The notes: generated from the letters alone by a model not told the origin. 33,994 nt of DNA from Bremia lactucae (GCF_004359215.1 NC_090622.1:744926-778919), one strand, 5' to 3'; shown: positions 1 to 9,386, counted from the stretch's first letter. A program made the numbers and translations.

Positions 1-659
1 GACAGCGAGCGCATCTCTTGCACATACTCTTGCAGAGATCGCTTCGCCTGTCGCGCCCCAAAGAAGCGCGCCTGAAGCAACACTTCGTTGTTCGGCGGCT
101 GGTACATGGCGCGAATCTTATCCTTAAAGATCGCCCATGAGGGGAACGCTTTTCTGTCCGCCATAAGCGCCGAGTAAGCCCACTCTGAGGCCTTACCGCG
201 CAGATGCGACATAGCGTACGACACCATCCGGCTGTCGTCCTCGATGAGCTGGGCGACACCACATTGCTCCACGGCTAAAAGCCAGTGGACAATCGTGTGC
301 GCCGCAGTTCCATCGAACTTGGGCGGGTCCATCCGAATGGGCCTCGGCTGATGCGGCCGGGCAGAGAGCATCTCAACAGTCCTGTTGAGAGCCTCGCTCC
401 GAGCCTGCTCATGCCTCAGCTCATCCTGAGTCTGAGTGACGGACTCCGCCGCAGCATGGCTCTGTGCCTCGGACGCGGCCCTCCGCTGTCCGAGCACAAA
501 TGCCTCAAACTGCTCCAACTGAGCAACATGTTGCTCAGGAGGACTACCCAGGAGCCTGGCCAGGGCTTGTTCACCAAGTCCCTGCGCCATTAGCCCTGCC
601 ACCTCCCGATGATGTTCGGAGAGGTGAAGAAAATGAGCCCAATCAATGTTGAGGCTCAT
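1..659 (-). CDS. gag: Ty3/gypsy Gag, N-terminal and capsid part (element B1), 3' end outside window
   Basis: An uninterrupted 219-codon frame reads leftward from the ATG at 659 and leaves the window still open. Gag forms the particle that packages the element RNA. Residues about 45-100 are Gln/Glu/Ala-rich and probably helical. PIRMDPPKF at about 107-115 starts the capsid domain, and FPSWAIFKDKIRAMYQPP (172-189) followed by FFGARQAKRSLQEYVQEM (199-216) is the Retrotrans_gag core. The start is fixed by the matching MSLN start of the B2 copy at 15111. This is the only long retroelement frame in the window without a stop or frameshift, so B1 is probably the youngest insertion. The zinc knuckle and pol would lie left of the window. 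Confidence 0.88.
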   Translation of the reverse strand, partial: MSLNIDWAHFLHLSEHHREVAGLMAQGLGEQALARLLGSPPEQHVAQLEQFEAFVLGQRRAASEAQSHAAAESVTQTQDELRHEQARSEALNRTVEMLSARPHQPRPIRMDPPKFDGTAAHTIVHWLLAVEQCGVAQLIEDDSRMVSYAMSHLRGKASEWAYSALMADRKAFPSWAIFKDKIRAMYQPPNNEVLLQARFFGARQAKRSLQEYVQEMRSL

Positions 660-664
660 CCTCA

Positions 665-764
665 NNNNNNNNNNNNNNNNNNNNNNNNNNNNNNNNNNNN
701 NNNNNNNNNNNNNNNNNNNNNNNNNNNNNNNNNNNNNNNNNNNNNNNNNNNNNNNNNNNNNNNN
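665..764. other. assembly gap of 100 N
   Basis: Exactly 100 N, the conventional size for a gap of unknown length. It falls between the LTR and the gag of B1. In B2 the gag start lies 553 bp from the outer LTR end (15111 to 15664), but here only 294 bp including the Ns (659 to 953). At least about 350 bp of LTR 3' end, primer-binding site and leader are therefore missing. Confidence 0.98.
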
Positions 765-953
765 CGCTAGCCGTCATCCCTCCTAATGTGAATGCACCCA
801 TGTGCATCACATCCACAAGGGTTGGTCACAAATGTGCACCACACCCGAGTGTTGGGTCTAATTACTATTATTTAGTAATTGACCATCCCCTTAAGTACAA
901 CAAATATACTTAATAAGGACTGTGTAACATTAGGGCAACTTTAGCCCGTTACA
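765..953 (-). repeat. 5' LTR of element B1 (family B), cut by the gap
   Basis: The minus-strand LTR starts TGTAACGGGCTAAAGTTGCC at 953. It matches the two other family B LTRs (9373 downward and 15664 downward), including the blocks GCTAGCCGTCAT and GGTTGGTCAC. The inner half is lost in the gap. Its outer end lies only 2 bp from the end of another family B LTR. Confidence 0.85.
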
Positions 954-955
954 AG

Positions 956-1078
956 TGTAGGCGGGCGATATGATAGCAGCAACGCTCTTCCTTAACACAC
1001 AGCTTCAGGCACAGTGAAGAAGCGGTTTGACCGTCTTCTCTCACGTAGAGTGAGCGCCTAAGCAACCCCATCCAAGGA
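956..1078 (-). repeat. 3' LTR of B2, inner fragment left of the A1 insertion
   Basis: On the minus strand this ends CGCCCGCCTACA at 956. It matches the end of the B2 5' LTR at 15168-15298, including the block read on the plus strand as TTCTCTCACGT. It stops at 1078 where the A1 LTR starts and continues at 9010-9373 on the other side of A1. Confidence 0.85.
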
Positions 1079-1530
1079 TGTAACGGCGCACCTATCACGG
1101 GGACTGATCAGTACTAGTCAACCTTACACTGATTACAGTGTAGGTAGGGTGCCTCGAAATTCACTACACAAGAGTACAGAGGAAGCTTTCTAAGTAGCTG
1201 AGGGTCTTGAGCGTCTAAAGGTAATTTAATGGATTAGAATTAGAGAAACGTAAAACTGCACTAATTTAATTAGTTTCAAACGAAACGATCTTTTATCAAC
1301 CACTGAACTTATTATAGCACACCGCCAAATCGTGTCTTGAAACGATTGGCGGAGTTGATTTAGAATTAATTCAACCAATCAACAGAGCTCATGTCTTATT
1401 GCATCATTAATATCAAATTTGGTATTTTTGGAACTGTTTAAATAAAAATTAATAAAGATTATAATTTTGCATTTCTTTGCTTATATCCTCTTATAGAAAA
1501 ATTACTTATGTAACAGGACACCCCATTACA
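1079..1530 (-). repeat. 3' LTR of A1 (family A), 452 bp
   Basis: The minus strand reads TGTAATGGGGTG at 1530 through CGCCGTTACA at 1079, a TG...CA LTR with short terminal inverted repeats. It aligns along its length with 8554-9009 (shared blocks CAACCTTACACTGATTAC, ACGATCTTTTATC, CTGAACTTATTAT) and with the opposite-strand A2 LTR at 26813-27313. It contains the conserved stem-loop at 1322-1352. Confidence 0.88.
1322..1352 (-). promoter_or_regulatory. conserved stem-loop in family A LTR
   Basis: On the plus strand CCGCCAAATCGT and ACGATTGGCGG form an imperfect 11-bp stem around GTCTTGAA. The same structure occurs in the A1 5' LTR near 8824-8856 and in A2 near 27008-27042, while the sequence around it has diverged. 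Its role is unknown; an RNA signal in the transcript is one possibility. Confidence 0.5.
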
Positions 1531-1545
1531 TCAGCCCCCCTAACC
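1531..1545 (-). promoter_or_regulatory. polypurine tract of A1
   Basis: On the minus strand GGTTAGGGGGGCTGA directly precedes the 3' LTR start at 1530. Position and G-run fit the plus-strand primer site of an LTR retrotransposon. Confidence 0.7.
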
Positions 1546-1625
1546 AACAGTCACTATGTGATTGATGTAGGGTGACAGGAAGATTATTAAGTCTTATCCT
1601 GTAATTAGCATTATTGGTTCTAACT

Positions 1626-1730
1626 AAAATACCGATTTTATTTCCTTTATGATTAGAATCAAAATACCAATTTTATTTGCATTGTGATCTGAATCAAAAT
1701 ACCGATTTTATTTGCATTCTTGATTTTGAC
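1626..1730 (+). repeat. tandem repeat, three units of 35 bp
   Basis: Units start at 1626, 1661 and 1696, each with AAAATACC(G/A)ATTTTATTT followed by a more variable 17 bp. The array lies between the A1 polypurine tract and the start of the reverse-strand ORF. It ends just before AATATAAAG and an ATG at 1741, so it could be part of a promoter for that ORF. Confidence 0.75.
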
Positions 1731-1784
1731 CAATATAAAGATGGCGACAAACAAGTCTGTGCGCGTGGGCCGCGAGGCGCTAAG

Positions 1785-1816
1785 CTGGCAGCTACACGGA
1801 TCAGTGTAGCTGTCAG
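1785..1816. repeat. inverted repeat (hairpin) near the aORF start
   Basis: CTGGCAGCTACAC (1785-1797) pairs with GTGTAGCTGTCAG (1804-1816) around a 6-nt loop, with one G-T mismatch in 13 positions. It lies within the first 25 codons of the proposed aORF. Confidence 0.65.
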
Positions 1817-2387
1817 TAAGGCAAATGTTTCATAAGACGCTAATGCGTTTTTGCGGGGGGGGGTCACCTCCTACTCCCATTGGAGGTCACTGGGGCATGT
1901 CATCTGTTGATGACATTGCAGGTGACGGGGACAAGTCACCTGCTACACCAATTGTAGGTGACTGGTCCAAGCCACCTGTATCGCCTGACTCAGTGGCGAC
2001 TGAGAAGGCCGCAGGATCACTCGGGGCCGAGTCCGTAAAACCTTTGGGTTTTAACGTGACTACCAAAGAGATGACGATGAGGTTAGTTAACTCGTCAGTT
2101 TCTTTGGTGAGGAGTCATCATCAGATGACTCCGAAGGCGATGACCACTCTGGTGACGTTAGTATTCGTCACCAGGAACAACGTGGTCGCGAAGGTTAAAG
2201 TGCTGCTGGCGGTGCTAGTCTACATTACCAGAAAAGGAGTGAATTTAGGGATCGCTCCCAGGGCCAAGTTAATGCTAACGTTAATATGAGCCAACAGGAG
2301 AGGGGCTGCGATACGTTGCGGCTCGCTCCTGAATAGAGAACCTTGGTTTCCCTCTAAGAGAGACCTCATTGAGTCACATAATGGAAT

Positions 2388-2431
2388 ATGATAGGGATCG
2401 TTGGTCATACTAGACCAACGATCCATATCAT
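2388..2431. repeat. near-perfect 19-bp inverted repeat
   Basis: Arms 2388-2406 and 2413-2431 pair at 18 of 19 positions around the loop ATACTA; the core arms are GGATCGTTGGTC and GACCAACGATCC. The structure sits in the aORF region of A1, where the reading frame is disturbed, so it may be a template-switch scar. Confidence 0.8.
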
Positions 2432-2757
2432 ACCGTTTTTTTTTACTCATCCAGGCTTCATTGGCCTGGTGAGGATGAAACAGAATTCTTCATCGATGCC
2501 TTTTACCGGCATCGGGAGTACAGTTACATACGGGCAACGGATGTCGAACCTTTGTTCTAAGCTTGGACAGCCTTTGTACAGATTGTACAAAACGTAGGCC
2601 GTGAGGTCTGGCTCGACAAGCTAAATGCTTTCCGTGAACGGTTCAAAAAGACGGATTGTAGTCGGTGCACACTATAAGTTGCACCGTTTGTCTAGAGAGG
2701 CAGGGATTCCTTGCCTCTCATGGGGCGCTCATGCCCATGCTGTTTTAAGGGTGCAAG

Positions 2758-5040
2758 TCATGCCTCTAAGGAAGCATATTCCCTCAATGATGCTCTGCCA
2801 TTGGAGAACGCTCCTCTCTTACGAGATTTTTCAAGGGATTGAGAACCTCCAGTCCTTTTACGAGTGCGGGAAGAGCTCGTTCTCCGATGGAGCTTCTGCC
2901 GAGAAGGATGGGTCTCGTTGTACTGCAAGACGAGACCCCGAACGTCCAACATCAGTTGGTAGCGAGGTTCTTAACTATCATGCGAGGATGGATGCCCTCG
3001 CCCACGAACGATATATCTCGTTTAAACCTCCTTTGCTTGAAGGTGGTTCAAGAAACTTTCAACAAGAAAGAGCTTCTCACCACTTCAATCTATCAATGGA
3101 TGTGGAGGAAAGATTGGGTTCGCCTCGTTGAACGAACCCGATTCAACATCGTGATTTGGATCACACCCTTTATTATTTAAGGGAGAATTTTATCACGAAC
3201 GATCCCGTCACCGAGCATTAGTGTGACGGTCGATGATGTTACTCGTGACCAATTGAAATGTTGTGCGCGGATTGCGACTGATCAATTGGCGAACGAAAGG
3301 ACACACCAGTACCTTCAAAAAAGAGCTGTTGACAGCTCGTTAAAAGATCTTTTTCTTGGAGGAATGAGCGGATCGTCTGGTTCAAGAGAATCAGAATATA
3401 TTCCGAGACAATAGGTCTTTGGCTTGGAGTCATCAGGCTTTTGGCTGATGCCTTTGACCCTTCGGTCTAATCCGGAATCGGAAGAAGCCTCGCACTGATG
3501 GTACGGGCGGAGACGCCCAACATAAAAACGTAGGAGCGTATGCATTCTACGAGGAATCTCGATCGTGTATGCATTGCCTTTTTGGCGATGTAATACACGA
3601 AACGGGCCGATATACCTGGGCAGTAATTTATTACTGCCTACATTTGTCACTACATGCTTTGGTAGGTTTACCGTAGACAGTAGGACTAAGTCATTAGTTT
3701 TGAATAAAAGTATGTTTGCCCTTCCATTTTTGTTAGAATTTCATTTCTGTCGGTCACCGCATCAGCGATGGAATCCTGTACGAAACAAACTACTGCTTCT
3801 CTAGCCAGCAGGAAATCACCTGCTGACTCGTTTTGTTTTTGTTTCCAGTGCGACCGGCTCGCACTTCTCATTATAGTATTAGTTTTGATGCTGAGTCTTT
3901 CAGCATCGTTGTCTAAGTTAGTAAAAGCATTGTTGTTATTTATAACTGAGTTTGTTCACTTCAGTATTAGTTAGCTCAAATTGGTATCCTTCCCATTGAC
4001 CTTAGGGCTAATGCGTGATGAGCGAGAGCCAGAAGGTTCCTTGCTCGAGCGATTCCCCCCCTCTAATGAGAACTGCTCTCAAACAGGGTAGGGATACGAG
4101 GGTGGTGTAAGCCGTTCACGAAAAACGGTGTACGCTTTGTTGAAGCATGCACTGAATTGTTGATGGCAAATTCTACCATCGACAAGAACCCGCTCCGACA
4201 CTTAAAAAGGGGAAGTATCCGAGAAGTATCTCTTTCAAAACACGGTTTGCACGCTCCGTCTGACAATCTGTTTCCGGATGAACAGAAGTTGTCATTTTAG
4301 CTGTGTTCCAAATGATTTGAACACTGTTTGCCCAAATTCCGCCGTGAATCTCAAGTCTCGATCTGAGGCCAGTTGACGCGGTAACCCACGAAGTCGAAAT
4401 ATCGTGTCAATAAAGACACGAGCACAGCCTTTGGCTGTGATCGACTCCGGGACGGCAGCAAGATATACCATCTTGCTAAAACGGTCAACAAAAACAAGAA
4501 TACAATCATTCTTGTGAGTGTCTTCGGTAAAATCCGAAGACGAAGTCCATAGATACGGACTGCCAAAACTTTGCCGGGACAGGCAGAGGTATGTCAGGAA
4601 TGTAGGCCATTGACAGCGGCACCACTTATCACATCTGTTATGACAAGTTCAAGTTTACGACACTGTGTGAGCAAGATGAAGGTGAAATATCGGTGGCTGA
4701 CGGCAACAAGACTGCAATCAAGGGTGTGTAGACAATTGTCGTGTTACCGTTGAACTTCGCAAGCACGTTAGTACTTGCGGACGCTCATACTGGCGTGGCC
4801 TGTAGAAGTCGCGACTTATCGTGAGATAAGTCTTCTGACGTCCACGATTCCCACTTATTGGTGCATCGTGGTACTCAAACATGATGTGTACTCGCAAATC
4901 ATACGGGTGGGCATGACGACACGAGGTGTCGAAAGTAATGACTGGTATTACAGTAAACCATTGCGTGTTGTGTATTGATCCGTTGAGGATCAAAACAATT
5001 TCGACAATCCATTTAAGGATTATTGTGATGGATTTTTAAG
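2758..5040 (-). pseudogene. pol: integrase, C-terminal domain and chromodomain of A1 Pol, broken
   Basis: Integrase inserts the cDNA into the host genome. The minus strand shows the zinc-binding region (YHDAPISGNRGRQKTY and SRDFYRPRQYE, about 4890-4790), a fragmented catalytic core, and MVEFAINNSVHASTKRTPF with VNGLHHPR (about 4180-4085). A C-terminal barrel follows (KLLPRYIGPFRVLHRQKG, YVGRLRPYHQ, 3630-3490). A chromodomain with YIVRGRGHPSSHDS, a stop, then EPRYQLMLDVRGLVLQY lies at about 3040-2880. The tail REYASLEA ends in a stop at 2758. Several frameshifts and stops break the frame. The plus-strand frames across 2840-3180 are shadows of this chromodomain. Confidence 0.78.
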
Positions 5041-6570
5041 GTAATTCATCAACTTCTTAAGAACTCTATCAGTGTATAGGCTCTTCTCAGTCGCCAAGTA
5101 ATATTGCGACGGAACTTTTATTATTGCAACAGTTAGCTCATGCGCACTGATGATAGTTGCATCAGTGGCCTTATCGTTACTGTTGTTTTGCGAAGACGGC
5201 TCAAAATCGGGCCGCGAGAAAGGGCATCAGCGACGACATAAAGTCATCCTGATTTTTATTCCACGGAGAAGTTGTACTCCGCAAAGAAAGAGAACCCTCT
5301 CGCCATCCTTTGCGAAAGGTGTGGGCTGTTTACGGCCATGGGATAAGACGCATGGTCTGTCTATACAATAGACGGTCTATCTCCCAAGATATAGACCCTA
5401 AGCTTAGTCAGTGCGTAATTTGTTTTATGGCAAGGAGCTCCTTATCATGCACTGGATAGTTGCGTCCAGCTGGTTGAGGCTGACGAGACTGATAGCAGAC
5501 GACGCGTTCTGTGCCAGTGTCATAATGCATTAATGCATAGCCGATTGCAAATCGCTGGCGTCACATACCACATGGAAACGTCGGTCTTGGTCAGCTACCG
5601 CCAGGATTGGCAATTGCATCATTTTTTTTAATATCCTCGAAGGAACGCTAACAATCAGCGTTGTCCATGACCACTTCCCATTTTTCCTCAGCTAAGAAGA
5701 AATATGTACTATTATTTTGGCGTAATTGCGTGACTACTTGTGCAGGTACGCTGCCGAGTAAACTTTTGAAGTCCCTTTACATCGACTGGCACAGGCCAAT
5801 CGGTGATCGCCTTTTTCTCTTCCAGATCCGGGCGTACACTGTGTATACCCACGATGCATTTACGAAGTGGTATTTCGCTTAAAGCGAATTTTGCATTTCT
5901 TGAGATTTGCATACAACTTGTGCTTACACTTAAGTGTAAGAACCTTTCGGACGTGGGTACGATGTACTTCAACATTCGACTTTCCGTTCATGGCTCTGCT
6001 ATGAACGAAGAAGTCATCAAAGTAGCTTGGTGCAAATCCCGCACCGATCTCAACACATCTGTTAAATATCGCAAGGGCATTACTAAGCCCCTGTGGCATG
6101 ACTAGCCACTCCTATAGCATACCGATTGGGGTGCTTACCTGAACGGAATATCTTATTCATGCATAAGGATCTGAGAATATTCATCCATCAGATCCATTGA
6201 CGAAAAGATCCTGCTTTTTGACATACCATCAATGATTACATCTTTACGTGGTATCGGCGTACCGTTGCAGCGTTCAATTTATTGAATGCATGCACTATCC
6301 GCCATGCCCCTGTGGCTTTACGCACACAGAAGTTCGGAGAGCTGAGTGGAAAAGTAGATTCCCTTACATGTCCCGCTGCTAAGCGTTTGGTAACATATTT
6401 GTCCATCGCTATTTCTTGTTCACGAGGGAATGGTCATTGCTTTATGACACAATATTTTTAAACCTGGGATTAGGTCGATTTCGTGTGGAGTGCCTTTGTC
6501 CTTAGGCAACTCGCACGGTTAATTGATTCAGGAAAGACATCCTTGAATTCAATTTAATCTTTATATAGAG
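5040..6570 (-). pseudogene. pol: reverse transcriptase and RNase H of A1 Pol, broken
   Basis: RT-RNase H copies element RNA into DNA. The minus strand carries MPQGLSNALAIFNRCVE (from 6099) and the catalytic SYFDDFFVHSRA (YFDD codons at 6024-6013), then KLYANLKKCK. A shifted frame near 5830-5770 reads WPVPVDVKGLQKF. RNase H starts around 5590 with RRFHVVCDASD and continues frameshifted (YPVHDKELLA). The part before motif QG (6100-6500) is badly scrambled, with only fragments recognisable. Confidence 0.75.
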
Positions 6571-7460
6571 GGTTTGTCTTCAAATACTCCCAGGATTAGG
6601 ACGTAATACGTTCAATCCGTGTCATCTCATTGATGACACTTTTGTCCATCGATGAGCTAATGAGAATCCGTTCGTTCTCAGGTATTACTATTGCAGGTCG
6701 AATATCGGCCACGTAGTTGTCATCTGTGACAACTACGCAGATCCGCTTGACTTTGCCAGTACGCAGATCACGCAAGAACCGTTTCGGTTCTAGGGTTGGC
6801 AATCGAGGTATCTCCGATGTCAACTTTCGAGGCGCTATCAGGTCAAGTGTATAAGCGCCTACACTTGGTCCATTGTTTACTAAGACATTGATTGTCTCAG
6901 TTTCTTTTTTGGAACTTGTTTCCAAAATACTTGAGGACCTTTGACCATTGCTTTCCGGGGACTTATTTCCATAGAAATTATTTGGGGAGTATCCTCCTCA
7001 ACTGCCTCTAGCTACGGTTGCACTACCATAGCGAGATCTTCTACGATCGACTCTCCAGTCGACCTAAAACTTTCGCACTGTCTCTTATAGACGGGCGTTT
7101 CAAATATTCTTGAATGTTGCTTTTCAAGCAAGCATCCTTGTTTTGTATCGCTCAACTTGTTCGAGAGTCGAACTTCGACGCTCTCTGTGCTTGTGCACAG
7201 CCGTCGGGATCTAACTCCACAATGTGTTGGTATTCACACTGAGGTCTTGTGCAGTCATGCTAACGACCGAACCGCATGTGAGGCCATCGCACTCACTCGT
7301 AGGACATCCACAACGCTTGTGGACGCTACAAGACGTTCATCAGATGGCCATCTGATGAACAAGAGACAGGCACCATCACAACTTGATGCTGCCAATTAGT
7401 ACATGGCTCGTACTTTCGGAGCCTTGGTAGTCCAAGGATGACATCGAATCTGTCATCAAA
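6570..7460 (-). pseudogene. pol: protease remnant and protease-RT linker of A1
   Basis: RFDVILGLPRLRKYEP at about 7452-7405 is the C-terminal half of a retroelement aspartic protease. The active-site half (LVDCGASNN type) is missing: the sequence jumps from just after the Gag zinc knuckle into this motif. Downstream, SSDGHLMNVL (near 7350) and an open 109-codon stretch (6925-6596, with LEPKRFLRDLRTGKVKRICV) match the linker of A2 at 28985-29765. Stops elsewhere break the frame. Confidence 0.7.
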
Positions 7461-7461
7461 T

Positions 7462-8388
7462 CTAGTGCACTGGCCGGAGAGCACTACACTCATAGGCGTA
7501 GTGGCCCGTCTTTTGACAACGATTACATTTCTGTAATCGTTTGTAGCTTGAAGAGCGAGGTTTGTTGCTCTCTACGTACGAGAGATCCGTTGGTTCTGGA
7601 CCCCCGTTATCTTGTCGTTTCGGTTGACGATATGCACCCGAGTGGACGAAAGCCTGTTTCACGCTGTAGGCCTCCTGATCCGCCAAAGAGATCGCTTGGT
7701 CTAGCGACTTTAATTCTAGCCGAAATAGGTGGATCTTGACCGGTCCGTCTGCAAACCTTTAATAAGCACACTTACCTGTGTTTGTTCATCAATTGGATAA
7801 CTCACGATACAACTGACCAGGTATCGCATGTAGGGCATAAGCGTGAATGTCATCACGCTTGTCCTGCAAATCCAAGAGCTCGGCTCGAGCCCTTAATTTG
7901 GCATGTGGCGGCTCAAATCTTTGTCTGAGCCGGATCATAAAGCCCTCATACGACCCGAAGACTAATAGGTAGCGAAGCTTGAGCCCCAAGGCCCAAGATT
8001 TGGCATGTCCAGCTAAGTTGGAAATGCCAAAATTCACTTTCGTCGCATCATCACTGATACGACGAGCTTCTATGGCATCGTCTAATTCGACGTGCCATCT
8101 AAAAAGGGAGTCGCCGTCGACTGCCCTAAACTTAGAGATTTCGATCTTTAAGCTTTCTCTTCGACGTGGAAGCATATAAATGCTGCTTTCTCACAGTTCC
8201 ATCTGTTGAGCACCCTATTCTCTCAACACCTCTGCGTGTTGAGAGCCTTGCTGGAGAAGTAAGGCTACTTACTCTTGAGTCCCGTCGATTTCGTGTTGAA
8301 TGAACTTGGCTATGGCCGCATGCTGTTCATCTCTGCCCAAAGTGAACAGCATAGCGCCAACGGCAGGCCCGCCTACGACCGAACCCAT
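7462..8388 (-). pseudogene. gag: Gag of A1 with CCHC zinc knuckle, broken
   Basis: The start ATG at 8388 (MGSVVGGPAVGAMLF) aligns with the A2 start at 27480. The capsid segment 8175-7789 is open for 128 codons (DGDSLFRWHVELDDAIEARR, FEPPHAKLRARAELLDLQ). After two stops the frame resumes at 7686 and carries CNRCQKTGHYAYEC (codons 7527-7486), a CX2CX4HX4C nucleic-acid-binding knuckle. The frame ends with a stop at 7462. About three stops and one shift separate these blocks. The usual role is RNA packaging and particle assembly. Confidence 0.8.
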
Positions 8389-8533
8389 TCGTTCGACCGC
8401 TCTCCGTTAAAGGTCACTCAAATGAATGAACCCTGTACGCATGGCGTGATAGCCTTCTTGATGGGCTAGATAGCTTCCTCTTCTTCATCCAACAAGTCCA
8501 TATTGGATGGAACGTTCTTAGGTCGTTGAACGG

Positions 8534-8551
8534 GGCTAAGAAGTGCTACTA
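8534..8551 (-). promoter_or_regulatory. primer-binding site of A1
   Basis: On the minus strand TAGTAGCACTT begins 2 nt (CC) after the LTR end TACA at 8554. Counterparts are TGGTAGCACTTCGTAGTC in A2 and TGGTAGCACTTTGTAGTC at 33962. The canonical TGG has decayed to TAG. The TGGTAGC start resembles primer sites for an initiator-Met-type tRNA. Confidence 0.65.
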
Positions 8552-8553
8552 GG

Positions 8554-9009
8554 TGTAACGGGCACCTTTCATTAGTACTGATAAGTACGAGTCAACCTTA
8601 CACTGATTACGGTGTAGGTAGGGTGCCTCGAACTTCACGTACACAAGAGTTACAGAGGAAGGTCAATAAGTAGCCAAGGTCTTTAGCTACTAAATGTAAT
8701 TCAAAGGATTGGAACTAGGGAAATTAAAACTGTATTAATATATGAGTCTCCAACGGAACGATCTTTTATCTACTACTGAACTTATTATTTAAATCACTCA
8801 CTAAGTATGGCGCCTCCTTGCGCACCGCACAATCGTGTCTTATAACGATTGGCGGGGCACTAGAGCTACTGTCTTATTGCATCGATACTACCCAATCTGA
8901 AAACATTGAAATTATTTAAGTCAAAACTAATAAAGATTATATTTTGGTACATCTTTGCTTCTAAACTCTTATAGGAAATAATAATCATGCAACGAATTAC
9001 CCCGTTTCA
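8554..9009 (-). repeat. 5' LTR of A1 (family A), 456 bp
   Basis: The minus strand runs from TGAAACGGGG at 9009 (usual TGTAACGGGG, one change) to CCCGTTACA at 8554. It aligns throughout with 1079-1530. It keeps the stem-loop CCGCACAATCGT...ACGATTGGCGG near 8824-8856. A PBS follows it and AACAA, the right copy of the target-site duplication, precedes it. Confidence 0.87.
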
Positions 9010-9373
9010 AACAAACTAAGTACTATATTTCAAGTGTCCTAATGGAAGCGGTAATCCGGCTTCACGTGCAAGAAATTAGTTTTAAGACTGATTTATATTT
9101 AAACAAATAAAAAATAAATACTATAATCAATCAATAGATGCCATCTCTACCCCTACGTGGCGAATGTATTATCTGAATACCTCGGATAACGGATACGCCA
9201 GCCGTCATCCCTTCCAATGTGAATGCACCTATGTGTATCACATATACAAGGGTGGGTCACTTTGTGGACCAAGCTCAAGTGGTAGGTTTCATAAAATAAT
9301 TGACCATCCCGTTAAGTACACAAAGTGTACTAAATGAGTTTGTGTAGCGTAAGGGCAACTTTAGCCCATTACA
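9010..9373 (-). repeat. 3' LTR of B2, outer fragment right of the A1 insertion
   Basis: The minus strand begins TGTAATGGGCTAAAGTTGCC at 9373 and matches 765-953 and 15300-15664. It continues across the A1 insertion at 1078-956, giving a total LTR of about 480 bp against 497 bp for the 5' copy. From 9015 onward ACTAAGTAC continues exactly as in the uninterrupted copy from 15299. Confidence 0.87.
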
Positions 9374-9386
9374 CCGCCCCCTGTTT
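9374..9386 (-). promoter_or_regulatory. polypurine tract of B2
   Basis: Minus strand AAACAGGGGGCGG sits immediately before the 3' LTR start at 9373. Position and composition match the A1 (1531-1545) and C1 (21959-21970) tracts. Confidence 0.7.

Larger units (their letters stand above)
1741..2842 (+). pseudogene. reverse-strand extra ORF of family A (aORF), broken
   Basis: Unrecognised protein, encoded opposite to pol between the chromodomain and the 3' LTR of A1. A possible start at 1741 (MATNKSVRVGREALSW) follows TATAAAG. The frame at 1860-2070 is Pro/Ser-rich with a repeated TPIGGHW / TPIVGDW. It then shifts to an acidic stretch (FFGEESSSDDSEGDDHSGD) and a QRxR-rich segment. From 2456 to 2842 one frame has only three stops, with EFFIDAFYRHREYSY, GREVWLDKLNAFRERFKK and cysteine pairs CSRC and CPCC. 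The last 85 bp overlap the pol tail, which stops at 2758. Minus-strand frames here are less protein-like, and the CxxC pairs suggest metal binding. Function unknown; coding by composition only. Confidence 0.5.
1079..9009 (-). mobile_element. Ty3/gypsy retrotransposon A1, complete but decayed, nested in the B2 LTR
   Basis: About 7.9 kb with both LTRs. Order on the minus strand: 5' LTR (9009-8554), PBS, gag (8388-7462), protease remnant, linker, RT, RNase H, integrase, chromodomain (ending near 2758), a reverse-strand ORF, polypurine tract, 3' LTR (1530-1079). The flanks 1074-1078 (AAGGA) and 9010-9014 (AACAA) are each one change from AACGA, the sequence at the same site in the uninterrupted B LTR (15294-15298), so they are the target-site duplication. 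By eye the two LTRs differ at roughly a quarter of positions, which makes this an old insertion. Confidence 0.88.

Noticed and set aside
285..652. Plus-strand frames over 285-652
   Set aside because: Antisense shadows of the intact B1 gag, which has clear capsid motifs on the minus strand.
1079..1530. Solo LTR
   Set aside because: Its flanks do not duplicate locally; it is the 3' LTR of A1, with the duplication partner at 9010-9014.
1854..1863. G-run as a possible polypurine tract
   Set aside because: It is not next to an LTR start; the tract at 1531-1545 fits better. The run more likely marks a frameshift site.
2839..3180. Plus-strand 113-codon frame, first taken as the end of the A aORF
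   Set aside because: The minus strand here encodes the chromodomain (YIVRGRGHPSSHDS, MLDVRGLVLQY), so this frame is its shadow; the aORF was ended at 2842.
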